From Devosia marina (GTDB lineage Bacteria > Pseudomonadota > Alphaproteobacteria > Rhizobiales > Devosiaceae): a stretch of 64,000 nucleotides of DNA. Position numbers and translations under genes: made by a program. The DNA lies in the NCBI RefSeq assembly GCF_009758415.1, contig NZ_WQRF01000007.1, positions 1-64,000 on the forward strand. Direction: 5' to 3'. The notes below the pieces were generated by a model, which did no database searches, had not been told where the DNA came from, and saw nothing but the letters and a program-made list of their open reading frames with translations. Below, in pieces: positions 44,166-54,274 of this stretch; the stretch's first letter is position 1; each line of letters starts with the position of its first letter.

Positions 44166-44224
44166 TTTTATGTCCTTTCAAGCGACTTTTGGGTTCCGGT
44201 GGGTCATCCACCGGGAATGGGTGG

Positions 44225-45004
44225 TTAGTGGGACGGGTGGATCGCGTCGTTGAGATACATGCAGGTCAGGACCGCAAAGACATAGGCCTGGACTGCACCG
44301 ACGAGAAACTCGAGGCCCGTAAGGGCGATTGCCATCAGCATGGGCAGGATAGCGGCGGCCCAGCCGAAAGCGCCAAGGCCCGCAATCATCATGACCGCAA
44401 AGCCGGTGAAGACCTTGAGGGTGATGTGGCCGGCAAGGATGTTGCCGAACAGACGAACCGAGAGGCTGATGGGACGCGAGAGGAAGGAAATGACCTCGAT
44501 CGGCGTCACAATGGGGAGAATATAGCCCGGCACACCGGCAGGCACGAAGAGCTTGAGGAATTTGGGGCCGTTCTTGACGAAGCCGTAGATGATGACCGTG
44601 AGGAACACCAGCATCGACAGGGCAAAGGTAACGATGATGTGGCTGGTGACGGTGAAGAAATACGGTACCATGCCGAACATGTTGGCGGCAAAGATGAACG
44701 TGAACAGGCTGAACACCAGCGGGAAGAACTTCATGCCGGCGGTGCCCGCAGAACTTCGGACCATCCCCGCCACGAACTCGTATAACAGTTCGGACGTAAG
44801 CTGCGCGCGGGTCGGGACCAGCTTCTTGCCCGAGGTGGTGAGCAGCAGGAACAGGGTGATCGTGGCCACGGTCAGCACCATGAACAGTGCCGAATTGGTG
44901 AACGCAAATGTCGTTCCCGACCCTTCGGTGCCGTCACCACCAAGGGTGAACAGCTCGAAGATGTCATAGATGACAAACTGGTGGATCGGGTCAGTACCGG
45001 CCAT
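44225..45004 (-). CDS. atpB: F1Fo ATP synthase subunit a
   Basis: Subunit a provides the two proton half-channels next to the c ring. The 259-residue protein has about five to six helices. The essential Arg184 is in [17 protein letters not shown], the most conserved segment of the family. The C-terminal helix carries the usual charged or polar pair ([20 protein letters not shown]). It begins with [10 protein letters not shown], 18 bases after atpI stops, and is followed by atpE after 59 bases. Confidence 0.97.
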   Translation of the reverse strand: MAGTDPIHQFVIYDIFELFTLGGDGTEGSGTTFAFTNSALFMVLTVATITLFLLLTTSGKKLVPTRAQLTSELLYEFVAGMVRSSAGTAGMKFFPLVFSLFTFIFAANMFGMVPYFFTVTSHIIVTFALSMLVFLTVIIYGFVKNGPKFLKLFVPAGVPGYILPIVTPIEVISFLSRPISLSVRLFGNILAGHITLKVFTGFAVMMIAGLGAFGWAAAILPMLMAIALTGLEFLVGAVQAYVFAVLTCMYLNDAIHPSH

Positions 45005-45022
45005 GGAGCCCTCTAAGCGTCA

Positions 45023-45418
45023 TCAATTCTCATTCCGCTCTTCGTCTTCCGCCTCGGGGCCAAGATCGGCACCCTTGGGGGCAGGCGATGCGGCATTCAT
45101 TTCCGCCACCACACGGATGACGTTCAGGATTCCAGCGGCAAAGCCCATCAACAGCAGGATGAGCAAGCCCCAGGGGCTGGTTCCCAGGCCAAGGTCGATG
45201 AGGTAGCCGAGACCGGCGCCCACCAGGACCGCGGCGATGAACTCGGTGCCGATGCGCATGCCGCGCGCCATACCGCTCATCTCCGGGGAAGCATCTCGGG
45301 CGGATCTGTTGTCCTCCCGGTCGCGCTCCCGCTTGGCAGAGGCGATACGCGATGCAAGATCGTGCGTCACCCCCCGGGCGCTTTCTGATCGGCCCTGGTC
45401 GTCTGGCGAACTGGTCAT
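45023..45418 (-). CDS. atpI: ATP synthase protein I
   Basis: A 131-residue protein. The N-terminal half is charged (RIASAKRERDREDNRSARDA), then two membrane helices follow (about 66-86 and 90-112), with GTEFIAAVLVGAGLGYLIDL typical of AtpI. AtpI is an assembly or magnesium-uptake helper of the synthase and is not part of the mature enzyme. Start at 45418 (MTSSPDDQ) has GGGAG six bases upstream; the ORF start at 45442 lies in the leader. It is the first gene of the Fo operon, with a good promoter 62 bases ahead. Confidence 0.92.
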   Translation of the reverse strand: MTSSPDDQGRSESARGVTHDLASRIASAKRERDREDNRSARDASPEMSGMARGMRIGTEFIAAVLVGAGLGYLIDLGLGTSPWGLLILLLMGFAAGILNVIRVVAEMNAASPAPKGADLGPEAEDEERNEN

Positions 45419-45479
45419 CCGCTGCTCCCTTTGGCCGGCCATTTTCCGGAATTTCCGGACGCCCTTTTAAGTCGCGCGC

Positions 45480-45508
45480 AACATAGTGGTGGCCCCAATT
45501 GGTGTCAA
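45480..45508 (-). promoter_or_regulatory. Sigma-70 promoter of the Fo ATP synthase operon
   Basis: On the minus strand TTGACA (45508-45503) and TATGTT (45485-45480) are separated by exactly 17 bases. The C before TTGAC also fits the rhizobial CTTGAC consensus. Transcription would start near 45473, giving a leader of about 55 bases before atpI. Confidence 0.7.
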
Positions 45509-45606
45509 GGCGCGCGCGGCTTATGTAAGTGTCTGTTTTAACAAGACGATTTGCTGTGTGGTGGGGGTGCGGCATGCTGTCCACACCGCGATCGTGGCAG
45601 AGTCAG

Positions 45607-45634
45607 GGCAGGGTGGGGGGATTCTCCCCCTGCC
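45607..45634. terminator. GC-rich hairpin downstream of smc
   Basis: GGCAGG then GGGG on one side pairs with CCCC and CCTGCC on the other, with a two-base bulge and a GATTCT-type loop. It lies about 45 bases after the smc stop codon. There is no clear T tract on either strand, so function as a terminator is tentative. Confidence 0.3.
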
Positions 45635-45676
45635 TGGCTTTGCGCGGGGTGGTGAAGAGCACCGCCGATCGACGGG

Positions 45677-48600
45677 TCAACTCGCTTCCCGGAAGCTCTC
45701 TGCCGTCGTCAGATCGACCGAGACGAGTTGCGATACGCCGCGCTCGGCCATGGTGACGCCGAACAGGCGATCCACCCGGCTCATGGTGATGGGATTATGG
45801 GTGATGACCATGAAGCGGGTATTGGTACGCTGGCGCATGGAATCGAGCAGATTGCAGAAGCGCTCGACATTGGCGTCGTCGAGCGGCGCATCCACCTCGT
45901 CGAGCACGCAGATCGGCGCGGGATTGGTCAGGAACACCGCGAAGATAAGCGACATCGCAGTCAGTGCCTGCTCGCCGCCCGAAAGCAGGGTCATGGTCTG
46001 CGGCTTCTTGCCGGGCGGACGGGCTATGATTTCCAGGCCCGCTTCAAGCGGATCATCGCTTTCCACAAAACTCAGCTCGGCCGTCCCACCGCCGAACAGG
46101 GTGGTGAACAGCTCCTGGAAATGCGCATTGACCTTGCCGAAGGCTTCATTGAGGCGGGCCCGGCCTTCGCGGTTGAGCGCAGCAATGCCGCCGCGCAGCT
46201 TGGCAATGGCCTCGATGATGTCGTCGCGGTCGCGCACCATGGTGTCCAGCTTGTCCTGGACCTCCTCGGCTTCCTTTTCCGCTGACAGGTTGACCCCGCC
46301 CAGCCGCTCGCGCTCGGCCTTGAGCCGGTCCAGCTTCTGCTCGGTTGCATGCTCATTGGGCAGCGCTTCGGCGGGGCGGATGCCTGAGGCTTCGAGCGTT
46401 TTCGAGGCCGGAATGCCCAGAGATTCCTCGACCTGGCGCTCGATCTGCTGGCGCTGGGCGATTGCGCCTTTCAGCCGCTCCTCGATGCGGGTCAGCTCGA
46501 TGCGAACCGCATTGAGCGTGTCACCTGCGCCCTTGAGGGTTTTTTCGGCGTCGCGCCAGGCGGTCTGGGCCGCGCTCAGGCGGTCGCCCGCGGCCTTGTG
46601 GTCCACCTGCGCGATTTCAATCTGGTCATCCAATTGGGCCTTGCGACTGTCGAAACCCTCCGGCGCCTCTGCCAGATTGCCGAGTTGGGCCTGCACCTCG
46701 GCCATGCGCTGGTCGAGCGTGGCCAATTGCGCTTGCGCGCCATCGCGGCGGCGCTGCCATGCAGCGCTGTCCCGCTCGAGCTGATCCAGTCGCGCGGCCC
46801 GCATGCGCGCCGCCGATTCCACTGTGCTGAGCTTGAGGCGGGCCTGGTCGGCCTTGTCGCGCAGGGCAGTCAGCTTCTGTTGGCCTGCCGCCGCGGCAGC
46901 GGCCATTTCGGTTTCGTCGCCAGCTTCGGCCAGCGAGGCCTCGGCATCGGCCAGCATGGCTTCGGCTTCGGTGACGCTGGCGGCCAGCCGCGCCTGGGCT
47001 TCTTCAAGCGTCGAGCGGCGGGTGGCGAGATCGCCCATGGCGCGCTGCGCCTTGTCGAGTTCGGCCTGCGCCGCGCCGATCGCGTGCTGAGCCTTGCGCC
47101 AGTCCTCGCGGCAGGTGCGCTCGCTCTGGCGGGCCGTGTCGAGCGCGGCCACCAGGGCATCGACATCCCGGCGCCAACTGTTGCGCTCGCCCTTGGCGCG
47201 CAGGATTTCCTCGTCGAGTTCGGCCAGGCGATTGCGCTGGGCCAGACGCTGCGCGGCAGCGCTCGGGGCATCGGCGGCGGCAATGAAACCGTCCCAGCGC
47301 CACAGCGCACCGTCCAGCGTTACCAACCTCTGGCCGGGCTTGAGCGCCTTCATCAGCCCCGGCCCGTCGACCGCATCGACCAGACCGATCTGGTCGAGCC
47401 GGCGCTTGAGCAATCCGGTGCCGGTGACATGGCGCGAAAGCGGTTCGGCGCCCTGCGGCAAGGCCGGGTCGTCATAGCCGTCAATGGCGATGGACCAGTG
47501 CATCGGCGCCCCGGCATCGGACGAGGCTTCCAGATCATCCCCCAGCGCAGCACCCAGCGCGGTTTCATAGCCGGGCTCGACCGAGAGTTCGTCGACCACG
47601 GCGGGCCAGAGGCTGGCGCCGGTATTGAGCATCTTGCCCAGCGTCGAGGCCTCGGCCTCAAGCCGGGTCACCAGCGCATCGAGTTCGGACAGGCGCGGCC
47701 GGGCCGCGTCGAGCTTGGCCTGAGCGGCGCCGGAAGCCTCCTCGGCAGCGAGTGCCGCGGTCTCTGCCGTCGCGGTAGCGGCCTGCGCCGCTTCGAGCGC
47801 GGCGCGCCGGGCAGCAAGCGATTCATCGGCTTCGAGCGCCGCAATGACGCGGGCCTGATCGGCTTCGACCTCGGCCAGTTGCTGGGCCAGTCGGGCGCGG
47901 CGGTTGCGGGCGTCGCTCAGATTGCGTTCGGCCTGGATGCGGCGGGCGCGCATCTGCGCCAGGGCATCGGCGGCCTCGCGCGTGGCGGCGTCCGCTTCGG
48001 CAACAGCGGCTTTGGCCGCCTCGGCCTCAACGCGGGCGGCGTCGAACGCGGCCTGCGCGGCCTGCTGTTCGGCGGTAAGCTGGGTCTGTTCCTCGGCATA
48101 GGCGGCCAGCGTCACCTCGGCTTCACCGACCAATTCGCGTTCGCGGGTGCCGTCCGCCGCAATCTGGCGCAGCCGATCCTCTAGTTCGGCCCGGCGCTGG
48201 CCCATGCGGCGCGCTTCCTCGGCCAATTGCTCGCGCAGAATGGTGTAGCGCTGCAAGACGGCCCCGGTGACCGCTTCGCGCTCGCGCAGCGGCGTCAGGG
48301 CGGCTTCCGCCGTTGCAACGGATTTTTGCGCAGTGAGCTCGGCATGGGTCGCATCGGCCAATTGCCGGATCAGCACGGCCTGGGCCGCTTCGGTTTCCTT
48401 TTCTGCAGCGCGCGTGGCCACCCATCGAATGTGAAACAGGGTCGCCTCGGCGCGGCGAATGTCGCCCGAGAGGCCGCGATAGCGATTGGCCAGCCGCGCC
48501 TGGCGCTTGAGGGTTTCAAGCTGGCTTTCTACCTGTGCGATAACGTCATCAACTCGTTCGAGATTGCCTTCGGCGGCGCGCAGACGCAATTCGGCCTCGT

Positions 48601-49132
48601 GGCGGCGGGAGTGCAGGCCCGAAATGCCAGCGGCCTCTTCGAGCAGGGCACGGCGGGCGGTGGGTTTTGCCGCGATCAGCTCGCCAATCTGTCCCTGCCG
48701 CACCATCGCGGGGGAATGGGCGCCAGTGGACGCGTCGGCAAACAGCAATTGCACGTCGCGGGCGCGCACTTCCTTGCCATTGACGCGATAGACCGAGCCT
48801 GACTCGCGCTCAATGCGGCGCGTGACTTCAAGCACGTCGGCAGTGTTGAGAACGGCGGGCGCGGTGCGGTCGGAATTGTCAAGGACAAGGGTGACTTCGG
48901 CGCTGTTGCGCGCCGGGCGATTGCCGGAGCCGGAAAAGATGACATCATCCATGCCCGAGGCGCGCATGGCCTTGTATGAGCTTTCGCCCATCACCCAGCG
49001 CATGGCCTCGACCAGATTGGATTTGCCACAGCCATTGGGTCCGACAATGCCGGTCAGGCCTGGCTCCATGACGAGCACAGTTTCGTCGGAAAAAGACTTG
49101 AAGCCGTGCAGCTTCAGGCGGGAGAACTTCAT
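45677..49132 (-). CDS. smc: Chromosome segregation ATPase SMC
   Basis: SMC, with ScpA and ScpB, loads on origin-proximal DNA and compacts and segregates the chromosome. The 1151-residue protein is full length. Walker A is GPNGCGKS (31-38), followed by a long coiled coil, a hinge around residues 500-650 (LEASSDAGAPMHWSIAIDGY region), the return coil to about 990, the ABC signature LSGGE at 1050-1054 and Walker B DEVD at 1078-1081. The hinge is rich in Asp and Gly. ScpA and ScpB are not in the window. A DsbA-like gene lies 24 bases upstream in the same direction. Confidence 0.97.
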   Translation of the reverse strand: MKFSRLKLHGFKSFSDETVLVMEPGLTGIVGPNGCGKSNLVEAMRWVMGESSYKAMRASGMDDVIFSGSGNRPARNSAEVTLVLDNSDRTAPAVLNTADVLEVTRRIERESGSVYRVNGKEVRARDVQLLFADASTGAHSPAMVRQGQIGELIAAKPTARRALLEEAAGISGLHSRRHEAELRLRAAEGNLERVDDVIAQVESQLETLKRQARLANRYRGLSGDIRRAEATLFHIRWVATRAAEKETEAAQAVLIRQLADATHAELTAQKSVATAEAALTPLREREAVTGAVLQRYTILREQLAEEARRMGQRRAELEDRLRQIAADGTRERELVGEAEVTLAAYAEEQTQLTAEQQAAQAAFDAARVEAEAAKAAVAEADAATREAADALAQMRARRIQAERNLSDARNRRARLAQQLAEVEADQARVIAALEADESLAARRAALEAAQAATATAETAALAAEEASGAAQAKLDAARPRLSELDALVTRLEAEASTLGKMLNTGASLWPAVVDELSVEPGYETALGAALGDDLEASSDAGAPMHWSIAIDGYDDPALPQGAEPLSRHVTGTGLLKRRLDQIGLVDAVDGPGLMKALKPGQRLVTLDGALWRWDGFIAAADAPSAAAQRLAQRNRLAELDEEILRAKGERNSWRRDVDALVAALDTARQSERTCREDWRKAQHAIGAAQAELDKAQRAMGDLATRRSTLEEAQARLAASVTEAEAMLADAEASLAEAGDETEMAAAAAAGQQKLTALRDKADQARLKLSTVESAARMRAARLDQLERDSAAWQRRRDGAQAQLATLDQRMAEVQAQLGNLAEAPEGFDSRKAQLDDQIEIAQVDHKAAGDRLSAAQTAWRDAEKTLKGAGDTLNAVRIELTRIEERLKGAIAQRQQIERQVEESLGIPASKTLEASGIRPAEALPNEHATEQKLDRLKAERERLGGVNLSAEKEAEEVQDKLDTMVRDRDDIIEAIAKLRGGIAALNREGRARLNEAFGKVNAHFQELFTTLFGGGTAELSFVESDDPLEAGLEIIARPPGKKPQTMTLLSGGEQALTAMSLIFAVFLTNPAPICVLDEVDAPLDDANVERFCNLLDSMRQRTNTRFMVITHNPITMSRVDRLFGVTMAERGVSQLVSVDLTTAESFREAS

Positions 49133-49156
49133 GGGTTCACCCGCCTGAAGGCAAAA

Positions 49157-49873
49157 TTAGTTGGCAGGCGCCATCGCATCGGCTGCGGGTGCCATTGCGT
49201 CAGCTGCAGCCGGGGCGACGAAATCAGCGGGCACAAGCGGGTCGATCTCGGCAGCGAGCTGCTCGAGCGTCTTGCCTCCCGAAAGCGTCTTGCCATTGAC
49301 ATAGAAGGTTGGTGTCCCCGTCAGCCCGAACTCATCCAGAGCCTGCTCGCGCTGAGCTTCGATCCCGGCGAACACCTCCTGATTCGTCAAGGCAGCCGAG
49401 AAGCTTTCCTCTGTAAAACCGAGCTGCTGGGCCACCGAGTAGATAGCGTCGCGCGGCTTGTCGGACATGCCCCACTCGTTCTGGGTCTTGAAATAGGTTG
49501 CAACCACATTGTGATAGTTCTCTTCCCCGGCTGCCTCGGCGAGCAGGAAGATGGCGGCGTCCAGTGCATTGCGGGCGAATGGCCGCACGATGAACTTGAC
49601 CTTGCCAGTGTCGATATACTGTTCTTTGAACGGTTCGTAGACCGTATTGTGGAAGGAAGCACAGTGCGGACAGGTCGGTGACGCGTACTCGATGACGGTG
49701 ACCGGCGCTTCGGCATTGCCTTCGACCTTGTCCGTGAGGCCACCCGCTGGCGCCATCAACGCGGCCTGATCGACCATGTCGCCTTCAGCAGCCTGCGATG
49801 CCGAAATGCCCGAAAGGCTCACCGCCGAAGCGGCAGCGGCCAGGATGATTGTTTCGCGGCGGTTGAATTTCAC
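49157..49873 (-). CDS. DsbA-family thiol-disulfide oxidoreductase
   Basis: A 238-residue exported thioredoxin-fold protein. The signal peptide covers about residues 1-28 and begins MKFNRRETI, similar to a Tat-type RR context but without the full motif. The active site is CPHC (Cys68 and Cys71) in ASPTCPHCASFHNT, with the cis-proline in GLTGTPTFYVNG. It resembles the alphaproteobacterial Thioredoxin_4/BdbD-like group that oxidises periplasmic proteins. The C terminus is a low-complexity Ala/Pro/Met tail containing two copies of ADAMAPA. Gene order dciA-like, dsbA-like, smc is common in rhizobia. Confidence 0.92.
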   Translation of the reverse strand: MKFNRRETIILAAAASAVSLSGISASQAAEGDMVDQAALMAPAGGLTDKVEGNAEAPVTVIEYASPTCPHCASFHNTVYEPFKEQYIDTGKVKFIVRPFARNALDAAIFLLAEAAGEENYHNVVATYFKTQNEWGMSDKPRDAIYSVAQQLGFTEESFSAALTNQEVFAGIEAQREQALDEFGLTGTPTFYVNGKTLSGGKTLEQLAAEIDPLVPADFVAPAAADAMAPAADAMAPAN

Positions 49874-49965
49874 GTCTCAGGCTCCTGAAAATTTTTGCTG
49901 GGGGACACTACACACAGGGATGGTGTCGGCAAGTGGGCACGCTCATCACTTGGGGGTGAACGATA

Positions 49966-50481
49966 TTATTGTTTCTTCATGTTCGACCTGCGCGAGAGCG
50001 CCAGACCCAGGGTCCTCAACGCTTCCCGCAGATCGTCATCTTCGACCATTTCGGTCGCCTTGCCGACCTTTGCGAGTTCGCTCTGGCTCGGTTGATACGG
50101 TTTTTGCACCCTCTGGCCTGAACCGGGGGTGAATGGCGCGGCCGACAATCTGACATCATTGACCAGCACATAGCCGAAATAGCGATTGACCGCGGCGGCA
50201 ATGGCCGGCGCCTCATGCTGGGCAAACAGGGCCTGGCCCGGCGCACAACGCAGATAGAGCGTGGCGCCTTCGGCCCCGTGATTGCTGCGCGGCCAGCTCA
50301 ATTTGTCGGGGAGGGTTGTCTGGTCGAAAGGCGGAGGAGCAATGTGGCGCCACTGGGCGATGATGTCGCGCCCGGCAAAGCCGCGCTTTTTCAGCACCGG
50401 GTCGAGCGCACCCGAAAGCGCGTCGGAAACCGAGAGCGTCTTGTTGCGGCGTTTGGGTTCGGGCAGCGCGTCTTTTGCCAT
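49966..50481 (-). CDS. DciA family (DUF721) protein
   Basis: A 171-residue protein with the DUF721/DciA core: PVLKKRGFAGRDIIAQWRHI, then GATLYLRCAPGQALFAQHEA and INRYFGY-like VNRYFGYVLVNDVRL. DciA is the ancestral helicase loader that delivers DnaB at replication initiation in bacteria lacking DnaC, which includes alphaproteobacteria. That role is known for some members only. The start at 50481 removes a non-conserved upstream frame. It is the first of the leftward dciA-dsbA-smc group and is divergent from the hydrolase gene. Confidence 0.85.
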   Translation of the reverse strand: MAKDALPEPKRRNKTLSVSDALSGALDPVLKKRGFAGRDIIAQWRHIAPPPFDQTTLPDKLSWPRSNHGAEGATLYLRCAPGQALFAQHEAPAIAAAVNRYFGYVLVNDVRLSAAPFTPGSGQRVQKPYQPSQSELAKVGKATEMVEDDDLREALRTLGLALSRRSNMKKQ

Positions 50482-50586
50482 GCACCAGATATCGCTCGTG
50501 ATGCTGGATGCACAAGCCCACCCCGCTAATGTCGAATTATTGTTCGGTGTTTCGTCGATCCGCCAGGAACACAGGAGACGGTTGAT

Positions 50587-51381
50587 ATGCCCACGCTTAT
50601 CTCGAAGGACGGAACGACCATCGGTTACGAGGCAAAAGGCAGCGGCCCGGTGATCGTGATGGTTGCCGGCGCCACGCAATATCGCTCAATCGATCCAACG
50701 ACGCCAAGGCTGATCGATCAGCTCTCGGACCGGTTCACACTCGTCAATTTTGATCGGCGGGGACGCGGGCAATCCACCGATACGGCGCCCTATGCCGTTG
50801 CCCGGGAAATCGAGGACATCGAAGCGCTGATCGATCTGTTCGGCGGTCGGGCGGGGCTCTATGGGACGTCGTCGGGCGCGGTGCTGGCGCTTGAGGCCGG
50901 TGTTGCCTTGCCCGGCAAGGTGACCTCGGTGATGCTCTATGAGCCGCCGATCGATGTCGACCAGCCTTCGGCAGACTCATGGAGGCAGCACAGCGAAATG
51001 GCGGCACTGGCAGAACGGGGCGAAGCCGAGGCGATGATGAGCCTGTTCATGGGCGCGTTCATGTCACCCGAGGAACTGGCCGGGTTCAAGCAATCGCCGG
51101 CCTGGCCGGGTTTTGCGGCGGTGGGCGGGACCATAGAGCACGACTATCGGATCTTGGCGGAGGCAACCGATGGCGATCACCACCCGGCACGCTGGCAGCA
51201 GATTGGCGTGCCCGTGCTGGTCGTGAACGGCGACAGCAGCTTTCCATTTATTGACGCCGGGGCGGCTTGGGTCGCTGCCGGCGTGCCGGGGGCGCACCGG
51301 CATATTATGGCCGGGCAGGGGCATGATGTCAGCGTCGAGGCCATTGCACCGGTGATTGCCGAGTTTTTTGGCGCGCACTGA
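50587..51381 (+). CDS. Alpha/beta hydrolase
   Basis: A 264-residue alpha/beta hydrolase. The nucleophile elbow is G93-T-S95-S-G97, the oxyanion-hole region VAGAT follows strand 1, and NFDRRGRGQSTDT (residues 54-66) matches the usual post-strand loop. The catalytic histidine is probably in GQGHDVS near the end. No signal peptide. The substrate is unknown; the family includes esterases, lactonases and epoxide hydrolases. It is inserted between dciA and mutY, which are neighbours in many related genomes, so it may be a lineage-specific addition. mutY begins 25 bases after it. Confidence 0.88.
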   Translation: MPTLISKDGTTIGYEAKGSGPVIVMVAGATQYRSIDPTTPRLIDQLSDRFTLVNFDRRGRGQSTDTAPYAVAREIEDIEALIDLFGGRAGLYGTSSGAVLALEAGVALPGKVTSVMLYEPPIDVDQPSADSWRQHSEMAALAERGEAEAMMSLFMGAFMSPEELAGFKQSPAWPGFAAVGGTIEHDYRILAEATDGDHHPARWQQIGVPVLVVNGDSSFPFIDAGAAWVAAGVPGAHRHIMAGQGHDVSVEAIAPVIAEFFGAH

Positions 51382-51406
51382 TTTCCTCAAGAGGGTATGA
51401 GGGGTT

Positions 51407-52459
51407 ATGCCCCTCGCACATTCCCAACCCCTTGATTCAACTTCCGTGCTCGCCTGGTACGACCGCCATGCCCGCGATTTGCCCTGGCGGGTTTCGCCGG
51501 CGGATCGGCGCCAGGGCATACGGCCCGACCCCTATCGGGTGTGGTTGAGCGAAGTGATGTTGCAACAGACCACGGTGGCGGCCGTGAAGGCCTATTTTGT
51601 ACGCTTCACCACGCTCTGGCCAAGCGTGCAGGACTTGGCGGCCACCCCGCTCGACAACGTTCTGCGTGAATGGGCTGGGCTTGGCTATTATGCCAGGGCG
51701 CGCAATCTGCATGCCTGCGCCAGGGCCGTGGTGGCGGAGCATGGAGGGGTGTTTCCCGACAGCGCCGCCGGCCTGCAGAACCTGCCCGGCATCGGCGCCT
51801 ATACCAGCGCCGCCATTGCCGCGATCTGCTTTGACGAACGTGTTGCCGTGCTCGATGGCAATCTCGACCGGGTGCTGGCGCGCTACTATGCGCTGGACGT
51901 GCCGGTGCGCGAGGCCAAGGACGCGTTGCGCGGCGCCCTGCAACTGGCCGTGCCGGAGCGGGCCGGGGATTTCGCCCAGGCCATGATGGACCTGGGCGCC
52001 ACCATCTGCGCCCCGCGCGCCGCCATGTGCCTGGTCTGCCCCTTGCACGATGGCTGCAAAGCCCGGGAACAGGGCGAACCGACGCGCTATCCGGTCAAGC
52101 CGGTCAAGGCCGAGCGCCCGGTTCGCAAGGGCCATGCCTTTGTCATGCGCGACGCGGCTGGCGATGTTTACCTGCAATCCCGCCCGGGCAAGGGCCTGCT
52201 CGCCAGTATGACCGAAGTGCCGACTTCAGATTTGGGCGAGAAGCTGGGGGAGCCGGATTTTCCTGCAGAAGGCGATTGGCGCCGGCATGGACAGGTGATC
52301 CATGTCTTCACCCATTTCCGGCTGGAGCTGGAGGTGTGGTCGGCTCTGGTTGCGCCTGATGGTCTCGATGCCGGCTGGTGGGCGCCGCCAGGGGCCCTCA
52401 AGGGCGAGGCGCTGCCGACATTGTTCAGGAAGGTGTTGGCGGAGGCTGGGCTTAGCTGA
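51407..52459 (+). CDS. mutY: A/G-specific adenine DNA glycosylase
   Basis: MutY removes adenine mispaired with 8-oxoguanine, preventing G:C to T:A mutations. The 350-residue protein has the helix-hairpin-helix LQNLPGIGAYTSAA, catalytic Glu49 (SEVMLQQT) and Asp150 (VAVLDGNLDR), and a complete iron-sulfur set Cys201-x6-Cys208-x2-Cys211-x5-Cys217. The C-terminal Nudix-like domain (about 230-350) recognises 8-oxoguanine. Its end overlaps the convergent GNAT gene's end by eight bases. Confidence 0.97.
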   Translation: MPLAHSQPLDSTSVLAWYDRHARDLPWRVSPADRRQGIRPDPYRVWLSEVMLQQTTVAAVKAYFVRFTTLWPSVQDLAATPLDNVLREWAGLGYYARARNLHACARAVVAEHGGVFPDSAAGLQNLPGIGAYTSAAIAAICFDERVAVLDGNLDRVLARYYALDVPVREAKDALRGALQLAVPERAGDFAQAMMDLGATICAPRAAMCLVCPLHDGCKAREQGEPTRYPVKPVKAERPVRKGHAFVMRDAAGDVYLQSRPGKGLLASMTEVPTSDLGEKLGEPDFPAEGDWRRHGQVIHVFTHFRLELEVWSALVAPDGLDAGWWAPPGALKGEALPTLFRKVLAEAGLS

Positions 52460-52943
52460 GCAGCAGGCCCATCATCACGATATCGTCGTGGACGCCATCG
52501 CGCAGCAGCGCCCGCCGGCGGCGGCCTTCGTGGGTGAAGCCGGTCTTTTGATAGAGCGCGATAGCCGGGATGTTGGAGGCATAGACTTCCAGTTCCACAC
52601 GTTCGAATTTACCCCGCGCCGCATCGAGCGCTGCGGTCACTAGGTTAGTGCCGATCCCCTTGCCGCGATGGCTGGCCAGCAACCCCATGCCAAGCCCGCC
52701 ACAGTGCTCCGAATCCTGTTCGTTGCTGCGGCAGATATCGCACCAGCCCACGATCTCATCTTCATCGACAGCGACGAATTGCGGGTTGCCACTTGCAAGA
52801 TTGCTGGCGACGAATTGAAGCGACCTCGCCAAGGGTGGAGCCTCGGTGAGGCGTAGAAACCGTCGTTCGCGCGCGACGCTGTCGAGTGCGGCGTGAAATC
52901 CCCCGGCATCGTCCAGGGTTATGGGGCGGATGGTGACGCTCAT
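52452..52943 (-). CDS. GNAT family N-acetyltransferase
   Basis: A 163-residue GNAT protein. It starts MSVTIRPITLDDAGGFHAAL, has the acetyl-CoA binding loop GLLASHRGKGIGTNLVTAAL, and ends with the motif-B helix region YASNIPAIALYQKTGFTHEG. The substrate is unknown; phosphinothricin or amino-group acetylation are family options. Start chosen at 52943, which has GGGAG just upstream, rather than 52988. It stands alone, convergent with mutY, and a terminator separates it from ccrM. Confidence 0.9.
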   Translation of the reverse strand: MSVTIRPITLDDAGGFHAALDSVARERRFLRLTEAPPLARSLQFVASNLASGNPQFVAVDEDEIVGWCDICRSNEQDSEHCGGLGMGLLASHRGKGIGTNLVTAALDAARGKFERVELEVYASNIPAIALYQKTGFTHEGRRRRALLRDGVHDDIVMMGLLLS

Positions 52944-52985
52944 TGCTCCCGGGTACCGCGTGGACATGCGGAAGGCAACGGCCAA

Positions 52986-53015
52986 CAAAAAGGCCGCCGG
53001 GGCAAACCGGCGGCC
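52986..53015 (-). terminator. Terminator after ccrM
   Basis: GGCCGCCGG at 52992-53000 pairs perfectly with CCGGCGGCC at 53007-53015. On the minus strand the stem is followed by TTTTTGTTGG, 37 bases after the ccrM stop. A plus-strand AGTTTTT on the other side makes it potentially bidirectional. Confidence 0.85.
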
Positions 53016-53051
53016 AGTTTTTAGAGCCTGTGAGCTGATTGGAGGTCAGGA

Positions 53052-54270
<1,219 letters not shown>

Positions 54271-54274
<4 letters not shown>

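Noticed and set aside
43286-44785. 499-codon plus-strand frame across the atp genes
   Set aside because: Antisense to atpF', atpE and atpB, which are certain genes; no coherent protein.
46598-48184. 528-codon open frame on the plus strand within smc
   Set aside because: Antisense shadow of the smc coiled-coil region; Gly/Arg/Leu-rich repeats reflect reversed Ala/Glu codons.
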